Source: an uncultured Roseobacter sp.
GTDB lineage: Bacteria > Pseudomonadota > Alphaproteobacteria > Rhodobacterales > Rhodobacteraceae
NCBI RefSeq assembly: GCF_947499265.1
Contig: NZ_CANMNK010000009.1
Location: 1-64,000 of the forward strand
DNA length: 64,000 nt
Direction of reading: 5' to 3'
This document shows positions 26,611 to 35,274 of the stretch, piece by piece; position 1 is the first letter of the stretch, and every line of letters starts with the position of its first letter. A program made the position numbers and the translations under genes. The notes under the pieces were generated by a model. The model ran no database searches. It saw only the letters and a program-made list of their open reading frames with translations, and was not told the origin of the DNA.

Positions 26611-26933
26611 TCTGTCGCATTTGAAGGACCTCGTGCGGGCCCGTTTCATATCGCAACATTTCGTCGCAATTAGTTACAAATCGCAACTCCGCGCGCAACA
26701 TATCCCGCGAGAATAGGCGTTAACCTTAGGTCAAACGGAACGGTTGGGACCCACCTCGCCAGTGCGCCCCAACCGCCTCATGTCGCATAAAAACCAAAGG
26801 GACAGGACTTAAAAAGTCTCATCTGAAGGTGTTTTCCAAAGCGGTGTCTCGCGGCACCGCACCCGTCGCGGCTGCGCATTTCGCAGCTGAATTACAGCTA
26901 GGCCATTCATCGCCCAGCAAGAAGGAGAGCTCG
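26611..26933 (+). promoter_or_regulatory. Upstream region of the iodate-reductase-like cluster with TCGCAA repeats
   Basis: About 320 bp without a gene. TCGCAA occurs at 26651, 26664 and 26681, and GCGCAA at 26693, within 50 bp. A related CCGCAAC lies between the regulator and kinase starts (24384). Tandem direct repeats of this sort are what OmpR-type regulators bind, but the spacing here (13, 17 and 12 bases) is irregular. The ribosome site of the next gene is GAAGGAGAG at about 26920. Confidence 0.4.
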
Positions 26934-28010
26934 ATGAAACGGACACTGCAAGCGGTTTGCGTGCTGGTTCTGGGGGCGAGTGCTAGTGCCGCACAAGACG
27001 TCACACCTGACCCTGCCATAGAAGTAGACGCCGCCCGCGCCGAACTGGGAAAGCGCATGTTCTACGACACGCGGCTCTCGGGCGATACCTCGCTGTCCTG
27101 TGCCAGCTGTCACCAGCCCGACAAGGCCTTTACCGACGGCGAGGCGCTGAGCCAGGCCTATACGGGTGCCGGACATTTCCGAAACGCGCCGACACTGGCG
27201 AATGTCGGGTTCCGCGACGCCTGGATGCACGATGGCCGTCTGGGCACTAACCTCAATGATGTCGCGCGGGAAATGATCACCGAAACCTATCTGATGAACA
27301 TGGACATGCGCATCATGCAGGAGCGCATGAAGCAGGATCCGGTGTACCGCGAGATGTTCGCCGCCGCCGGCATGTCGGAACCGTCGAATGGGGGCGCGCG
27401 CAATGCGCTGATGGATTTCATGAAGACGATCCAGTCGCGCAATGCGCCTTTCGACACCGGCGAGATGTCGGCGGCGGCGATGCGCGGGCAGGGCATCTTT
27501 GAGGGCAAGGGGGGCTGCGCCGCCTGCCATTCCGGCGCGCGCTTCACCGATGACAAACCCCATAACACCGGCGTGCCGACCAACCCCGACATCTGGGCCG
27601 ATCCGCTGCGGCACTCGGCCTTTGTCACCTACGCCAAATTCATGGGTGTCGAAAACTATATGAACCTGCGCGAGGATCTGGGCGCCTATATCCGCACCCA
27701 CCGTGAAGAAACCAAACGCACGTTCCTCACACCCTCGCTGCGGGAGCTGACCTATACCGCGCCCTACATGCATAACGGCACCTTTGCGACGCTGGCGGAT
27801 GTGGTCGATTTCTATGATGCCGGCGGCGGCAACGACACGGGAAAGGACGCGCGCTTGCAGCCGCTTGGACTGGTGCCCAGTGAAAAGGCCGACCTGATCG
27901 CCTTCCTCGAAAGCCTCTCCGGCGACAGCTTCGACACCGATGCCTACGTCTGGCGTGAAGATGATTACGATTACGAACTGATCGAAAACTGGCGCGAGCA
28001 GCCAAACTGA
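26934..28010 (+). CDS. Diheme cytochrome c peroxidase, IdrP-like
   Basis: 358 residues from ATG at 26934 with GAAGGAGAG upstream; an earlier in-frame start at 26829 lies in the leader region. A signal peptide (TLQAVCVLVLGASASAAQ) sends it to the periplasm. Two heme c sites are visible: CASCH at about 56-60 and CAACH at about 195-199. The length and the C-terminal LTYTAPYMHNGTFATLADVV fit bacterial cytochrome c peroxidase/MauG. It is the first gene of a four-gene run ending in the molybdoenzyme. In described iodate-reductase clusters two such peroxidases (IdrP1, IdrP2) are thought to remove hydrogen peroxide released during iodate reduction. Which of the two this one matches is not clear. Confidence 0.85.
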   Translation: MKRTLQAVCVLVLGASASAAQDVTPDPAIEVDAARAELGKRMFYDTRLSGDTSLSCASCHQPDKAFTDGEALSQAYTGAGHFRNAPTLANVGFRDAWMHDGRLGTNLNDVAREMITETYLMNMDMRIMQERMKQDPVYREMFAAAGMSEPSNGGARNALMDFMKTIQSRNAPFDTGEMSAAAMRGQGIFEGKGGCAACHSGARFTDDKPHNTGVPTNPDIWADPLRHSAFVTYAKFMGVENYMNLREDLGAYIRTHREETKRTFLTPSLRELTYTAPYMHNGTFATLADVVDFYDAGGGNDTGKDARLQPLGLVPSEKADLIAFLESLSGDSFDTDAYVWREDDYDYELIENWREQPN

Positions 28011-28021
28011 TAGAGGGCATC

Positions 28022-29149
28022 ATGACACATAAAACCCGGATCGCCGCCTTCCTCATGGTCACCTGCCTGGCGGGGGTGGGCATGGCGGATGGGCACAGAC
28101 CGTCAGAGCTGGCAGCGCTGGATCCACCGGCGGCCCCCGCTGATAACCCGCAGACACCGGAGAAGATCGCCCTGGGCGAGTTGCTGTTCTTTGACCCGAT
28201 CCTGTCGGGCAACGGCGAGATGTCCTGCGCCTCCTGTCACCGGCCCGAAGCGGGCTGGGCGGTGCAGGACAAGATCAGCTTTGGCTATCCCGGCACCACC
28301 CACTGGCGCAACAGCCAGACCGTGGTGAATTCGGCCTACTACAAGAAGCTCTTCTGGGCCGGGGCGAGCGGTAGCCTTGAGCATCAGGCGCGCTCGGCCG
28401 CCCGCGGCGGCGTGGCTGGCAATGGTGAAGACGACATGATGGAGGCGCGGCTGGCCTTTGTGCCGGAATACCGCGAGGCCTTCCGCGAGGTGTTTGGCGA
28501 TGACTGGCCGCTGGTGCGCCATGCCTATATGGCGCTGGCCTCATACCAACGCACCTTGGTCCAAACCGACACCCCCTTCGACACGTATATGCGCGGCGAT
28601 GATGCCGCACTGAGCGAGGCGCAGAAACGCGGGCTGGATCTCTTCACCGGTAAAGCCAATTGCGCGGCCTGCCACAATGGCGCGCTGCTGTCGAACGAGG
28701 CCTATTACAACATCGGCGTGCCACCCTACGACGGCTGGGAAGAGGATGAGTTGGCGCAGATCACCTTCCGGTTCGAACTCTACGCCAAAGGCTCCACAGA
28801 AGAGATGTACCGCAAGACCAAGGATGATCCGGGCCTCTATTTCCGCACCAAGCAGAAGGCCGACAAGGGCAAGTTCCGCGTGCCCAGCCTGCGCTACACC
28901 AAATACACCTATCCCTACATGCACAACGGCATGCTGGAGACGCTGCGCGACGTGGTGGTCTTTTACAACGCGGGCGGCGGCGAGAATGAATTTGCCGCCA
29001 ACAAGTCCGAACTGATCCAGCCTCTGGGACTGGAGGAGGCGGAAATCGACGATCTGGTGGCCTTTCTCGAAAGCCTGAGTGGGCCGGAAATTCTGGTCGA
29101 CGATCCGGACCTGCCCGAAATGCAACCCCTGCCAGCGACACAGAATTGA
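28022..29149 (+). CDS. Second diheme cytochrome c peroxidase, IdrP-like
   Basis: 375 residues, 11 bp after the first peroxidase. A signal peptide (AAFLMVTCLAGVGMADG) is followed by two heme c motifs: CASCH at about 69-73 and CAACH at about 214-218. The distal segment KYTYPYMHNGMLETLRDVVVFYNAGGG parallels the first protein but the overall sequence is clearly different, so this is an old paralogue pair rather than a recent duplication. Presence of two non-identical diheme peroxidases beside an arsenite-oxidase-like molybdoenzyme is diagnostic of idr-type clusters. Confidence 0.85.
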   Translation: MTHKTRIAAFLMVTCLAGVGMADGHRPSELAALDPPAAPADNPQTPEKIALGELLFFDPILSGNGEMSCASCHRPEAGWAVQDKISFGYPGTTHWRNSQTVVNSAYYKKLFWAGASGSLEHQARSAARGGVAGNGEDDMMEARLAFVPEYREAFREVFGDDWPLVRHAYMALASYQRTLVQTDTPFDTYMRGDDAALSEAQKRGLDLFTGKANCAACHNGALLSNEAYYNIGVPPYDGWEEDELAQITFRFELYAKGSTEEMYRKTKDDPGLYFRTKQKADKGKFRVPSLRYTKYTYPYMHNGMLETLRDVVVFYNAGGGENEFAANKSELIQPLGLEEAEIDDLVAFLESLSGPEILVDDPDLPEMQPLPATQN

Positions 29150-29162
29150 TGAGGAAGCAAGC

Positions 29163-29750
29163 ATGACACAGGTCGATCCTAAGATCCGCGCGGCGATCAA
29201 CGGCGAGAACGGCGAGGCCGCCAGGGCCGGCACCCGCAACTGCCTGATGAACCGGCGCGAATTCCTGCTCACCAGCGGCATTGCCACCAGCGTGGTGATG
29301 GTGGGCGTGCCGGGCATGCCGCAGGCGCAGACACCCGCTGTGGTCTCCACCTATCCGCGCAAGCTGATCGCCAAGCTCAGCGCGCTGACCGTCGATGAAC
29401 CGTTTGATTTCGAATACCCCGACGAGGGCGAATATGCGGAATCCATTCTGGTTAAACTGGGTCGGGCAGCAGGGGGCGGGCTTGGCCCGGACAAGGATGT
29501 GGTGGCATTCAACTACACCTGCACCCATCAGGGCGGCCCGCTGCAAGGCACCTATCAGGCCGCGGACAAGGCGCTGGGACCATGCCCGCTGCACCTGACC
29601 ACCTTCGATCTGACACGGCACGGGATTTTCATCGCCGGGCAGGCCTATCAGTCGCTGCCGCAGGTGCTCTTGGAACTGGATGGCGACGATATTTACGCCG
29701 TCGGCATGTTTGGCCTGATCTACGGCCGTTTTGACAATCTGCAAGGCTGA
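29163..29750 (+). CDS. idrB: Rieske iron-sulfur subunit, IdrB-like
   Basis: 195 residues from ATG at 29163 (GAGGAAG leader). A Tat signal is present at about 30-55: NRREFLLTSGIATSVVMVG. The Rieske [2Fe-2S] ligands appear as CTHQGG and CPLH. This is the small-subunit fold of arsenite oxidase (AioB) and iodate reductase (IdrB). The protein carries the only Tat signal of the pair, so it probably exports the cofactor-loaded catalytic subunit with it and passes electrons to it in the periplasm. Assignment as IdrB rather than AioB rests on the adjacent peroxidases. Confidence 0.75.
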   Translation: MTQVDPKIRAAINGENGEAARAGTRNCLMNRREFLLTSGIATSVVMVGVPGMPQAQTPAVVSTYPRKLIAKLSALTVDEPFDFEYPDEGEYAESILVKLGRAAGGGLGPDKDVVAFNYTCTHQGGPLQGTYQAADKALGPCPLHLTTFDLTRHGIFIAGQAYQSLPQVLLELDGDDIYAVGMFGLIYGRFDNLQG

Positions 29751-29761
29751 GGAGCGCACCC

Positions 29762-32437
29762 ATGTCCACGCCATATTATGTCCCGGAAACCGCCGTGCCG
29801 CTGCCGCCGCCAGACGCCGACGTCATTTCAACCGCCTGCGACTATTGCGTTGTCGCCTGTGGCTACAAGGTTTACCGCTGGCCGGTTGCGGGCGGCAAGG
29901 TCGGTGGCCCGAAAGCCGAAGACAACGCCTTTAACGAAGATTTCCCCGTTGCCCCTCTTGGGGCCTGGGTGGCTCCGAACCAACACAATATCGTGCTGCA
30001 CAACGGTGCGCCGCACCATGTGGTCATCATCCCGGACAAGGACGCCGAATTCGTCAATTATTCCGGCAATTCGTCAATCCGGGGCGGGGCGCTGGCGCAA
30101 AAGGTCTATAACCCGCAAACCCCCACGCGCGACCGTCTGAAATCCCCGATGGTGCGGATGTTCGGCGTGCTGATGCCCGTTACCTGGGACTTCGCGCTGG
30201 AGATCGCGGCAGAGGTCGGCAATCACGTGCTCGAAAAACACGGCACCAACGCCTACGGAGTAAAAACCTTCTCCTATGGCTATATGGAGAATACCTATGC
30301 GATCACCAAATATGCGCTGCGCCATGTGCGCACGGCGAATTTCACCTTTCACGACACGCCCTCGGATGTAACCTCCACGCCCGGTTTCCGGGATGCGGGT
30401 TTTGACAATTTCGGGCCCAGCTACGACGACTGGGCTGAGGCCGACACGCTGTTGATGTGCGGCACAGACCCCTACGAATCCAAGACCATCCTCTTCACCG
30501 ATTACATCATGCCTGCGATCCAAGGCGGTCAGAAGGCGATCTTTTTGCTGCCGCGCCGCACCTCCGGCACTGCCTTCGCGGAAAAGAACGGTGGCATGGT
30601 GATCGATATTCAGCCCGGCACCGACCTGCCGGTGGTGCTGGCCATCGCGCGGGTGATTGTCGAGAACGGCTGGGAGGACAGTGAATGGATCCAGAACTGG
30701 GTCAACAACAAGTGGGAAAGCTCTTCCGGCTTCGGGCAGGGCACGCGCAACACGCCCTGGCAGTGGCGCACCACCTGGGGCAAATTCCAGACGGCCGGTT
30801 TTGAGGATTGGAAGGAATGGCTGCTGGCCCAGGATTATTCCGAGCCGGAAAAGGCCGCGGAGATCGCCCAGATCGACGTGCAGAAAATCTACACCGCTGC
30901 CGAATGGATGGCCAAACCGAAAGAGGACGGCACCCGCCCCAAGACCTCCGTGATGATCGAGAAGGGGTTTTACTGGTCCAACAACACCGGCAATACGCAG
31001 GCGATCTCTGCCTTGGGCATCATCACCGGCTGTGGCGGGCGCCCCGGTCAGGTCATCGGGCGCGCCGGGGGCCACCAGCGCGGTGGTCTGCGCGGCGGCG
31101 GCTATCCGCGGAACAAGTCTCCCGAAAAACTCCCCGGTCGCAGGCGGCGCGCCATGGACACCGACCGCTATCTGATGAGCGGTCACACGCGGCTGGCCCA
31201 TGTCATCGGCACCACCTGGGTGCAGGCGATGTGCGGCACGCAGTCGCTGCAGGCCAAGTTTGACGAGCTGACCACGCGAAACCCGCATCAGGTCCAGAGC
31301 TTTGAGAAACAGGACATCATCGACACGCTGAAACGGAGGGCGGATTCAGGCGGTATGGTGGTTTGGAACCAGGACATCTACATGGTCGATCCCATCGGCA
31401 CGCGCTATGCCGACATCGTTTTCCCGGCCAGCGGGTGGGGTGAGGATACCTTTACCCGCGCCAATGGCGAGCGGCGTATCCGGCTTTATCCGAAGTTCTA
31501 CGACGCCCCCGGTGAGGCAAAACCGGATTGGTGGATCATCGCGCAGCTGGCCAGGAAGATGGGCTTTGAGGGGTTCGACTGGAAGGACTCCAACGAGGTG
31601 CTGGAAGAGGGCGCGCGCCATTCGCGCGGTTCGCGTAAGGATTTCTTCATGGTCAAGGTCAAGGCCGATCAGGAAGGCAAGACGCTGCACCAGAAGCTGG
31701 GGGAGTTTGGCACCAATGGCATCCAGGGCCCGGTTCTGATGGACAAGGATGGAACCTTGGTGGAGACCAAGCGGCTGCATGATGTGAACCGGGTACTCCC
31801 CGAGGAGGGACCGATTGGCGCCAATGTGTTCAACAAGAAGCTGACACATTTCAACAGCCAGACCGGCAAATGCAACATCCAGAAAGCACCCTGGGATCTT
31901 TTCTCCAGCTACTGGGAATGGCTCAAACCGCGTGAAGGTGAGATCTGGATCACCTCGGGGCGCATCAACGAGCGGTGGCAATCGGGCTATGACGACCGGC
32001 GCAGGCCGTATATCGTGCAGCGCTGGCCGGAGAACTGGATCGAAATTCACCCGACAGTGGCGGAAGCCAGCGGGATCGAGAATGGCGACTACGTGCAGGT
32101 CTATTCGGACCGGATTCCGGTGCAGACGGATACGATCATCGGGGTCGAAGGCTCTGATTTCGATTTCGCCGAGTTACTCAAGAACGGGCATATCGAGCTG
32201 ACCAAAGCGTCAATCACAGCCGTCGCCATTGTGACGCCGGCGGTGAAGGAAAACCTCGGCTACATGGATTTCCTGCACACCAGCCAGCCTGCAAATGCCC
32301 TCTCGGGTCGCGTCGTCGACTGGATCAGCGGCAACTACAACTACAAGATGGGTGTCGGCAAGGTGCGCAAAATGGGCGAAAGCCCCTATAAATCGCAGTT
32401 CCGGTCGATGTCCTTTGCCCGCCGCGATATCGCGTGA
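29762..32437 (+). CDS. idrA: Molybdopterin oxidoreductase, putative iodate reductase catalytic subunit
   Basis: 891 residues, a DMSO-reductase-superfamily enzyme of the arsenite-oxidase branch. Cys26, Cys29, Cys33 and Ser104 form the pattern C-x2-C-x3-C-x70-S, the same spacing as the [3Fe-4S] site of AioA. The pterin-binding regions include GVLMPVTWDFALEIAAE and VVWNQDIYMVDPIGTRYADIVFPAS. Aligning with AioA residues recalled as arsenite ligands (H195, E203, R419, H423), this protein has His197, Ser205, Arg434 and His438: the Glu is Ser. With two diheme peroxidases and a Rieske subunit alongside, iodate reductase (IdrA) is more likely than arsenite oxidase. No signal peptide; export would be with IdrB. 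Confidence 0.75.
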   Translation: MSTPYYVPETAVPLPPPDADVISTACDYCVVACGYKVYRWPVAGGKVGGPKAEDNAFNEDFPVAPLGAWVAPNQHNIVLHNGAPHHVVIIPDKDAEFVNYSGNSSIRGGALAQKVYNPQTPTRDRLKSPMVRMFGVLMPVTWDFALEIAAEVGNHVLEKHGTNAYGVKTFSYGYMENTYAITKYALRHVRTANFTFHDTPSDVTSTPGFRDAGFDNFGPSYDDWAEADTLLMCGTDPYESKTILFTDYIMPAIQGGQKAIFLLPRRTSGTAFAEKNGGMVIDIQPGTDLPVVLAIARVIVENGWEDSEWIQNWVNNKWESSSGFGQGTRNTPWQWRTTWGKFQTAGFEDWKEWLLAQDYSEPEKAAEIAQIDVQKIYTAAEWMAKPKEDGTRPKTSVMIEKGFYWSNNTGNTQAISALGIITGCGGRPGQVIGRAGGHQRGGLRGGGYPRNKSPEKLPGRRRRAMDTDRYLMSGHTRLAHVIGTTWVQAMCGTQSLQAKFDELTTRNPHQVQSFEKQDIIDTLKRRADSGGMVVWNQDIYMVDPIGTRYADIVFPASGWGEDTFTRANGERRIRLYPKFYDAPGEAKPDWWIIAQLARKMGFEGFDWKDSNEVLEEGARHSRGSRKDFFMVKVKADQEGKTLHQKLGEFGTNGIQGPVLMDKDGTLVETKRLHDVNRVLPEEGPIGANVFNKKLTHFNSQTGKCNIQKAPWDLFSSYWEWLKPREGEIWITSGRINERWQSGYDDRRRPYIVQRWPENWIEIHPTVAEASGIENGDYVQVYSDRIPVQTDTIIGVEGSDFDFAELLKNGHIELTKASITAVAIVTPAVKENLGYMDFLHTSQPANALSGRVVDWISGNYNYKMGVGKVRKMGESPYKSQFRSMSFARRDIA

Positions 32438-32491
32438 TCCCATGTGCGGGTTGGGTCTTTTCGGTCCGGCCCGCCGCACATTCTCGGAGAT

Positions 32492-34612
32492 ATGATGCAA
32501 TCTGATACCCTGCTCAATCCGCGCGCAAAGCTTTCCGCATTTGATGCGTTTCTGACATCGGAGAACGAAGTCCTCCGTTCGGCTGCGGTCTGTGCCTTGC
32601 CCGCCTTGATGGAGGGGAGCGCAAAGGATGTGCGCGCGGCATTGTTGATAGCACGCCTTGACCCCGATCCAGACGTGCGCAGCGACGCGATTGAGGCGCT
32701 GGTGCCTCTGGCAGAGCCCGAAGATGCGGAGGATTTGCTACATTCGCTCGCCGGTGATCCGGTGCGCGAGGTCAAACTGGCTGCCATTCGGACGCTGGCG
32801 CGATTGCAGTCGACGGAGGCTGTCCCCCTGTTGCAGGCGCTGGTGATATCGCGGTCCGAGGATCAGGTGACCTGGGAAGACGCCGGCAGCGATTGGGAAG
32901 ACTGGCTGGATGTTCAAATGGCTGCCATCCGAGCGCTGAGTGACATGCAGGCCGAAGAGGCCATCGACGATCTGATCGTGGCGCTGATGGATGCGTTCGG
33001 GCAATCCGTTGACGTACCCGTCTACCACGCCCTGGCGCAAATGGGCGAGATTGGCGTTGCCACGCTGATCGAGGTCTTCAATCAGATGAAAGGCGTCGCG
33101 CGTCGCCGTGCCGCTGCAGCTTTAGCCAAGGCCGCGCCAGAAAGCTTCGAGATGCATCTGGAAAAGCTGTTGGCGTCAGAGGAGCCTGAATTGCGGGTGC
33201 TGGCGCTCAAGGTGCTCGCGCCCGATGATGCCCGCAGCGAAGCGCTTGCGCGCGACGACCCCGATGCCGATGTCCGCGCTGCAGCACTGCGGCATGCGGT
33301 ATCTGTTCATCCCGATCTCGCGCGCCGCGGCCTTTCCGACAGCAGCGAACGTGTTCGGGTTGCGGCCTTGAACAGCCTCGCGCCGCCGTTTGAGTCAGAT
33401 TTCCACGAAGCACTTGTCGACAACATGCTGATGTGGCTACCGCGTTGTGGGCCTGAGCTGGCGATCTGCGTGATCGAAAGACTGCAGGTGCTCGCGCCCA
33501 ACCGCGCTTTGGGTCCGCTTTTGCAGCTGATTGATGCGCGTGAAAATGACCTGGAGGTGCGCGTTGCGGCGGCAAAAGCGCTCGGAGCAACTGCATTGAA
33601 AGTGCCGGTAGCGCTGATTGCGGAACGTCTGGAAAATCCCGCGCGTCAGGTCCGCGCCACGCTCCTGACCGTATTGATGCACAAGATGGCCAGCGACGAC
33701 GACGCGGTTGATCTCGCCGCAGCCGTGATTGCGGGCGACATCCTGCTGCCCGAGCCCGACCCCGAACAAATGACGGGTGACGTTGCGGTTCCGGACGCTG
33801 GCACGCCCAAGGAAGGGGCCGGGTCCAGCCGCATCTGGATCACGCCTGAGGGTGAGATTGTCGAACGCGAGAACGCCGCCCAGCAAAGCGGGCAGAGCAC
33901 ACTGGATGCAATCCAGTTGGACGCGCATGTGACGCTCTCCGCAGCGCCCCCGATGGCCGGAGAAACGCCCGAAGAATCCGGTGCGAAACGTGCCAAACGA
34001 CGCGTTGTTGAAGGATCCGACGATCTGGCGCCGTCGCTGGCCTGCGACGCGATGCGGATATTCCGCGACTGCGTTGGGGGCAAGCTGACCGAGGCGATGA
34101 TGGCGCGGGTAGATGATCCCGATGAGACGGTGCGCCGCGCGGCCTGGGAGACGTTGGCGGGCAGGGTGGTGGCACCGGCGTTCCGCAAGACCGCCGAGGC
34201 TGGCTTTGCCGACAGCGACCCGCTGATCCGCATGGCGGCGTTTCGCATTCTGTCGCAAGATCCCGATCCTGCCGTGCTGAGCAGGGGGCTCAATGACGCA
34301 GACGCCTTGATCCGCGCCGAAGCCGTTGCGCACTTGCCTGCGAGCCAAGCGCTCGACTTCATCGGCGACACAGCAACCGCTGTGCGGCAAAAAGCGGCGC
34401 AGAAAATCCTGACCTCGGGGGAGACCACGTTTATCCAGGCAGCGATGCGCGCCGCGATCAACGCAGAGCGGTCCGACACCCTCGGGATGCTGGCGCGGCA
34501 AGCTGACGCGGCGCAGGAAACAGCCCTCGAAATCCTTGCAGACAGTGTTGACAATCCCCGCCGCGCGTTGATCATTCTACGCGGGCTTGCCCCGCGCCAC
34601 GACGCTTCATAA
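32492..34612 (+). CDS. HEAT-repeat protein downstream of the iodate-reductase-like genes
   Basis: 706 residues with no signal peptide or membrane span, built from about a dozen HEAT-like helical pairs. Examples are LDPDPDVRSDAIEALVPLA, DPVREVKLAAIRTLARL, DPDADVRAAALRHAV and DPDETVRRAAWETLAG. A low-complexity acidic linker (about 430-530) divides two repeat blocks. Such proteins scaffold protein-protein contacts. Because it follows the catalytic subunit by about 55 bp on the same strand, it may act as a maturation or Tat proof-reading chaperone for the molybdoenzyme; this is inference from position. An ATG three bases later is an equal start candidate. Confidence 0.7.
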   Translation: MMQSDTLLNPRAKLSAFDAFLTSENEVLRSAAVCALPALMEGSAKDVRAALLIARLDPDPDVRSDAIEALVPLAEPEDAEDLLHSLAGDPVREVKLAAIRTLARLQSTEAVPLLQALVISRSEDQVTWEDAGSDWEDWLDVQMAAIRALSDMQAEEAIDDLIVALMDAFGQSVDVPVYHALAQMGEIGVATLIEVFNQMKGVARRRAAAALAKAAPESFEMHLEKLLASEEPELRVLALKVLAPDDARSEALARDDPDADVRAAALRHAVSVHPDLARRGLSDSSERVRVAALNSLAPPFESDFHEALVDNMLMWLPRCGPELAICVIERLQVLAPNRALGPLLQLIDARENDLEVRVAAAKALGATALKVPVALIAERLENPARQVRATLLTVLMHKMASDDDAVDLAAAVIAGDILLPEPDPEQMTGDVAVPDAGTPKEGAGSSRIWITPEGEIVERENAAQQSGQSTLDAIQLDAHVTLSAAPPMAGETPEESGAKRAKRRVVEGSDDLAPSLACDAMRIFRDCVGGKLTEAMMARVDDPDETVRRAAWETLAGRVVAPAFRKTAEAGFADSDPLIRMAAFRILSQDPDPAVLSRGLNDADALIRAEAVAHLPASQALDFIGDTATAVRQKAAQKILTSGETTFIQAAMRAAINAERSDTLGMLARQADAAQETALEILADSVDNPRRALIILRGLAPRHDAS

Positions 34613-34624
34613 TTTGGTCAGACC

Positions 34625-35146
34625 ATGAGAATTGCCTATACGATTGCGCCCGGAAAAGGCGATACGGATCAGCTGCTTTATGGCTTTGCCCGCAAAGCGC
34701 TGACCCTTGGTCATCGCTTGTGCGGTGCCGTGCAGGTCAATACCGACAGCTGCGATGGCGGGCTCTGCGATATGGATGTGAAGCTCCTGCCGGAGGGACC
34801 TGTCATTCGCATTTCGCAAAGCCTGGGCCCTTCCGCGACCGGCTGCAGGCTTGATCCCGAAGCGTTGGAACAGGCCGTGGGTTTGGTCAGCACCGAAGTG
34901 GCCAAGGGGGCCGATCTGCTCATCGTCAACAAGTTCGGCAAACACGAGGCCGCTGGCCGCGGGTTTCGACCGGTGATCGCGGAAGCGCTGAGCCTTGATA
35001 TCCCGGTTCTTGTGGGCCTGAATACCTTAAACCTTGCTGCGTTCATCGCGTTTACGGGGGATTTGGCCCAAGCGCTTCCAGCAGATGAGGCGACACTGAC
35101 TGCATGGTTCGACGCGCAAATCGCGGAACGGAACGCGCCTGCTTGA
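34625..35146 (+). CDS. DUF2478 protein (molybdenum-associated)
   Basis: 173 residues starting MRIAYTIAPGKGDTDQLLYGFA. The glycine-rich start resembles a worn P-loop, and the strand ADLLIVNKFGKHEAAGRGF, about residue 100, resembles a Walker B region followed by a conserved N-K-F-G-K motif. Pfam notes DUF2478 proteins near molybdenum-transport genes. Its place behind a molybdoenzyme cluster agrees with a role in molybdenum handling or cofactor supply. Four cysteines (RLCGAV, DSCDGGLCD, TGCRL) could bind a metal. Twelve bases separate it from the HEAT gene. Confidence 0.75.
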   Translation: MRIAYTIAPGKGDTDQLLYGFARKALTLGHRLCGAVQVNTDSCDGGLCDMDVKLLPEGPVIRISQSLGPSATGCRLDPEALEQAVGLVSTEVAKGADLLIVNKFGKHEAAGRGFRPVIAEALSLDIPVLVGLNTLNLAAFIAFTGDLAQALPADEATLTAWFDAQIAERNAPA

Positions 35147-35274
35147 CCCCCGCCTGGGAACCGCTGCGAAAACACATTGCCCGCGGCATTGCCGTTGACG
35201 GGCCCGATGCGATCCGTCATGCGGGGCCGGGATCAGTCAGGTCCTGGCGCATCGCAGCATCGGAGACCGCGTGA
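35143..35274 (+). CDS. Small overlapping ORF, 43 aa
   Basis: TTG at 35143 overlaps the TGA of the DUF2478 gene (TTGA), and its own TGA overlaps the GTG of the transporter (GTGA), so it is stitched between both genes. The peptide contains WEPLRKHIARGIAVDG and RHAGPGSVRSWRI and has a plausible globular, not low-complexity, composition. The exact fit into the 120-bp gap and overlap at both ends argue for a translated small protein, but the start codon is weak and no family is recognised. Confidence 0.4.
   Translation: MTPAWEPLRKHIARGIAVDGPDAIRHAGPGSVRSWRIAASETA

Noticed and set aside
29163-32437. Annotation as arsenite oxidase AioBA
   Set aside because: The fold and cofactor motifs agree, but the two adjacent diheme peroxidases and the Ser in place of the arsenite-binding Glu fit IdrBA better; no ars genes or arsenic regulator are nearby.
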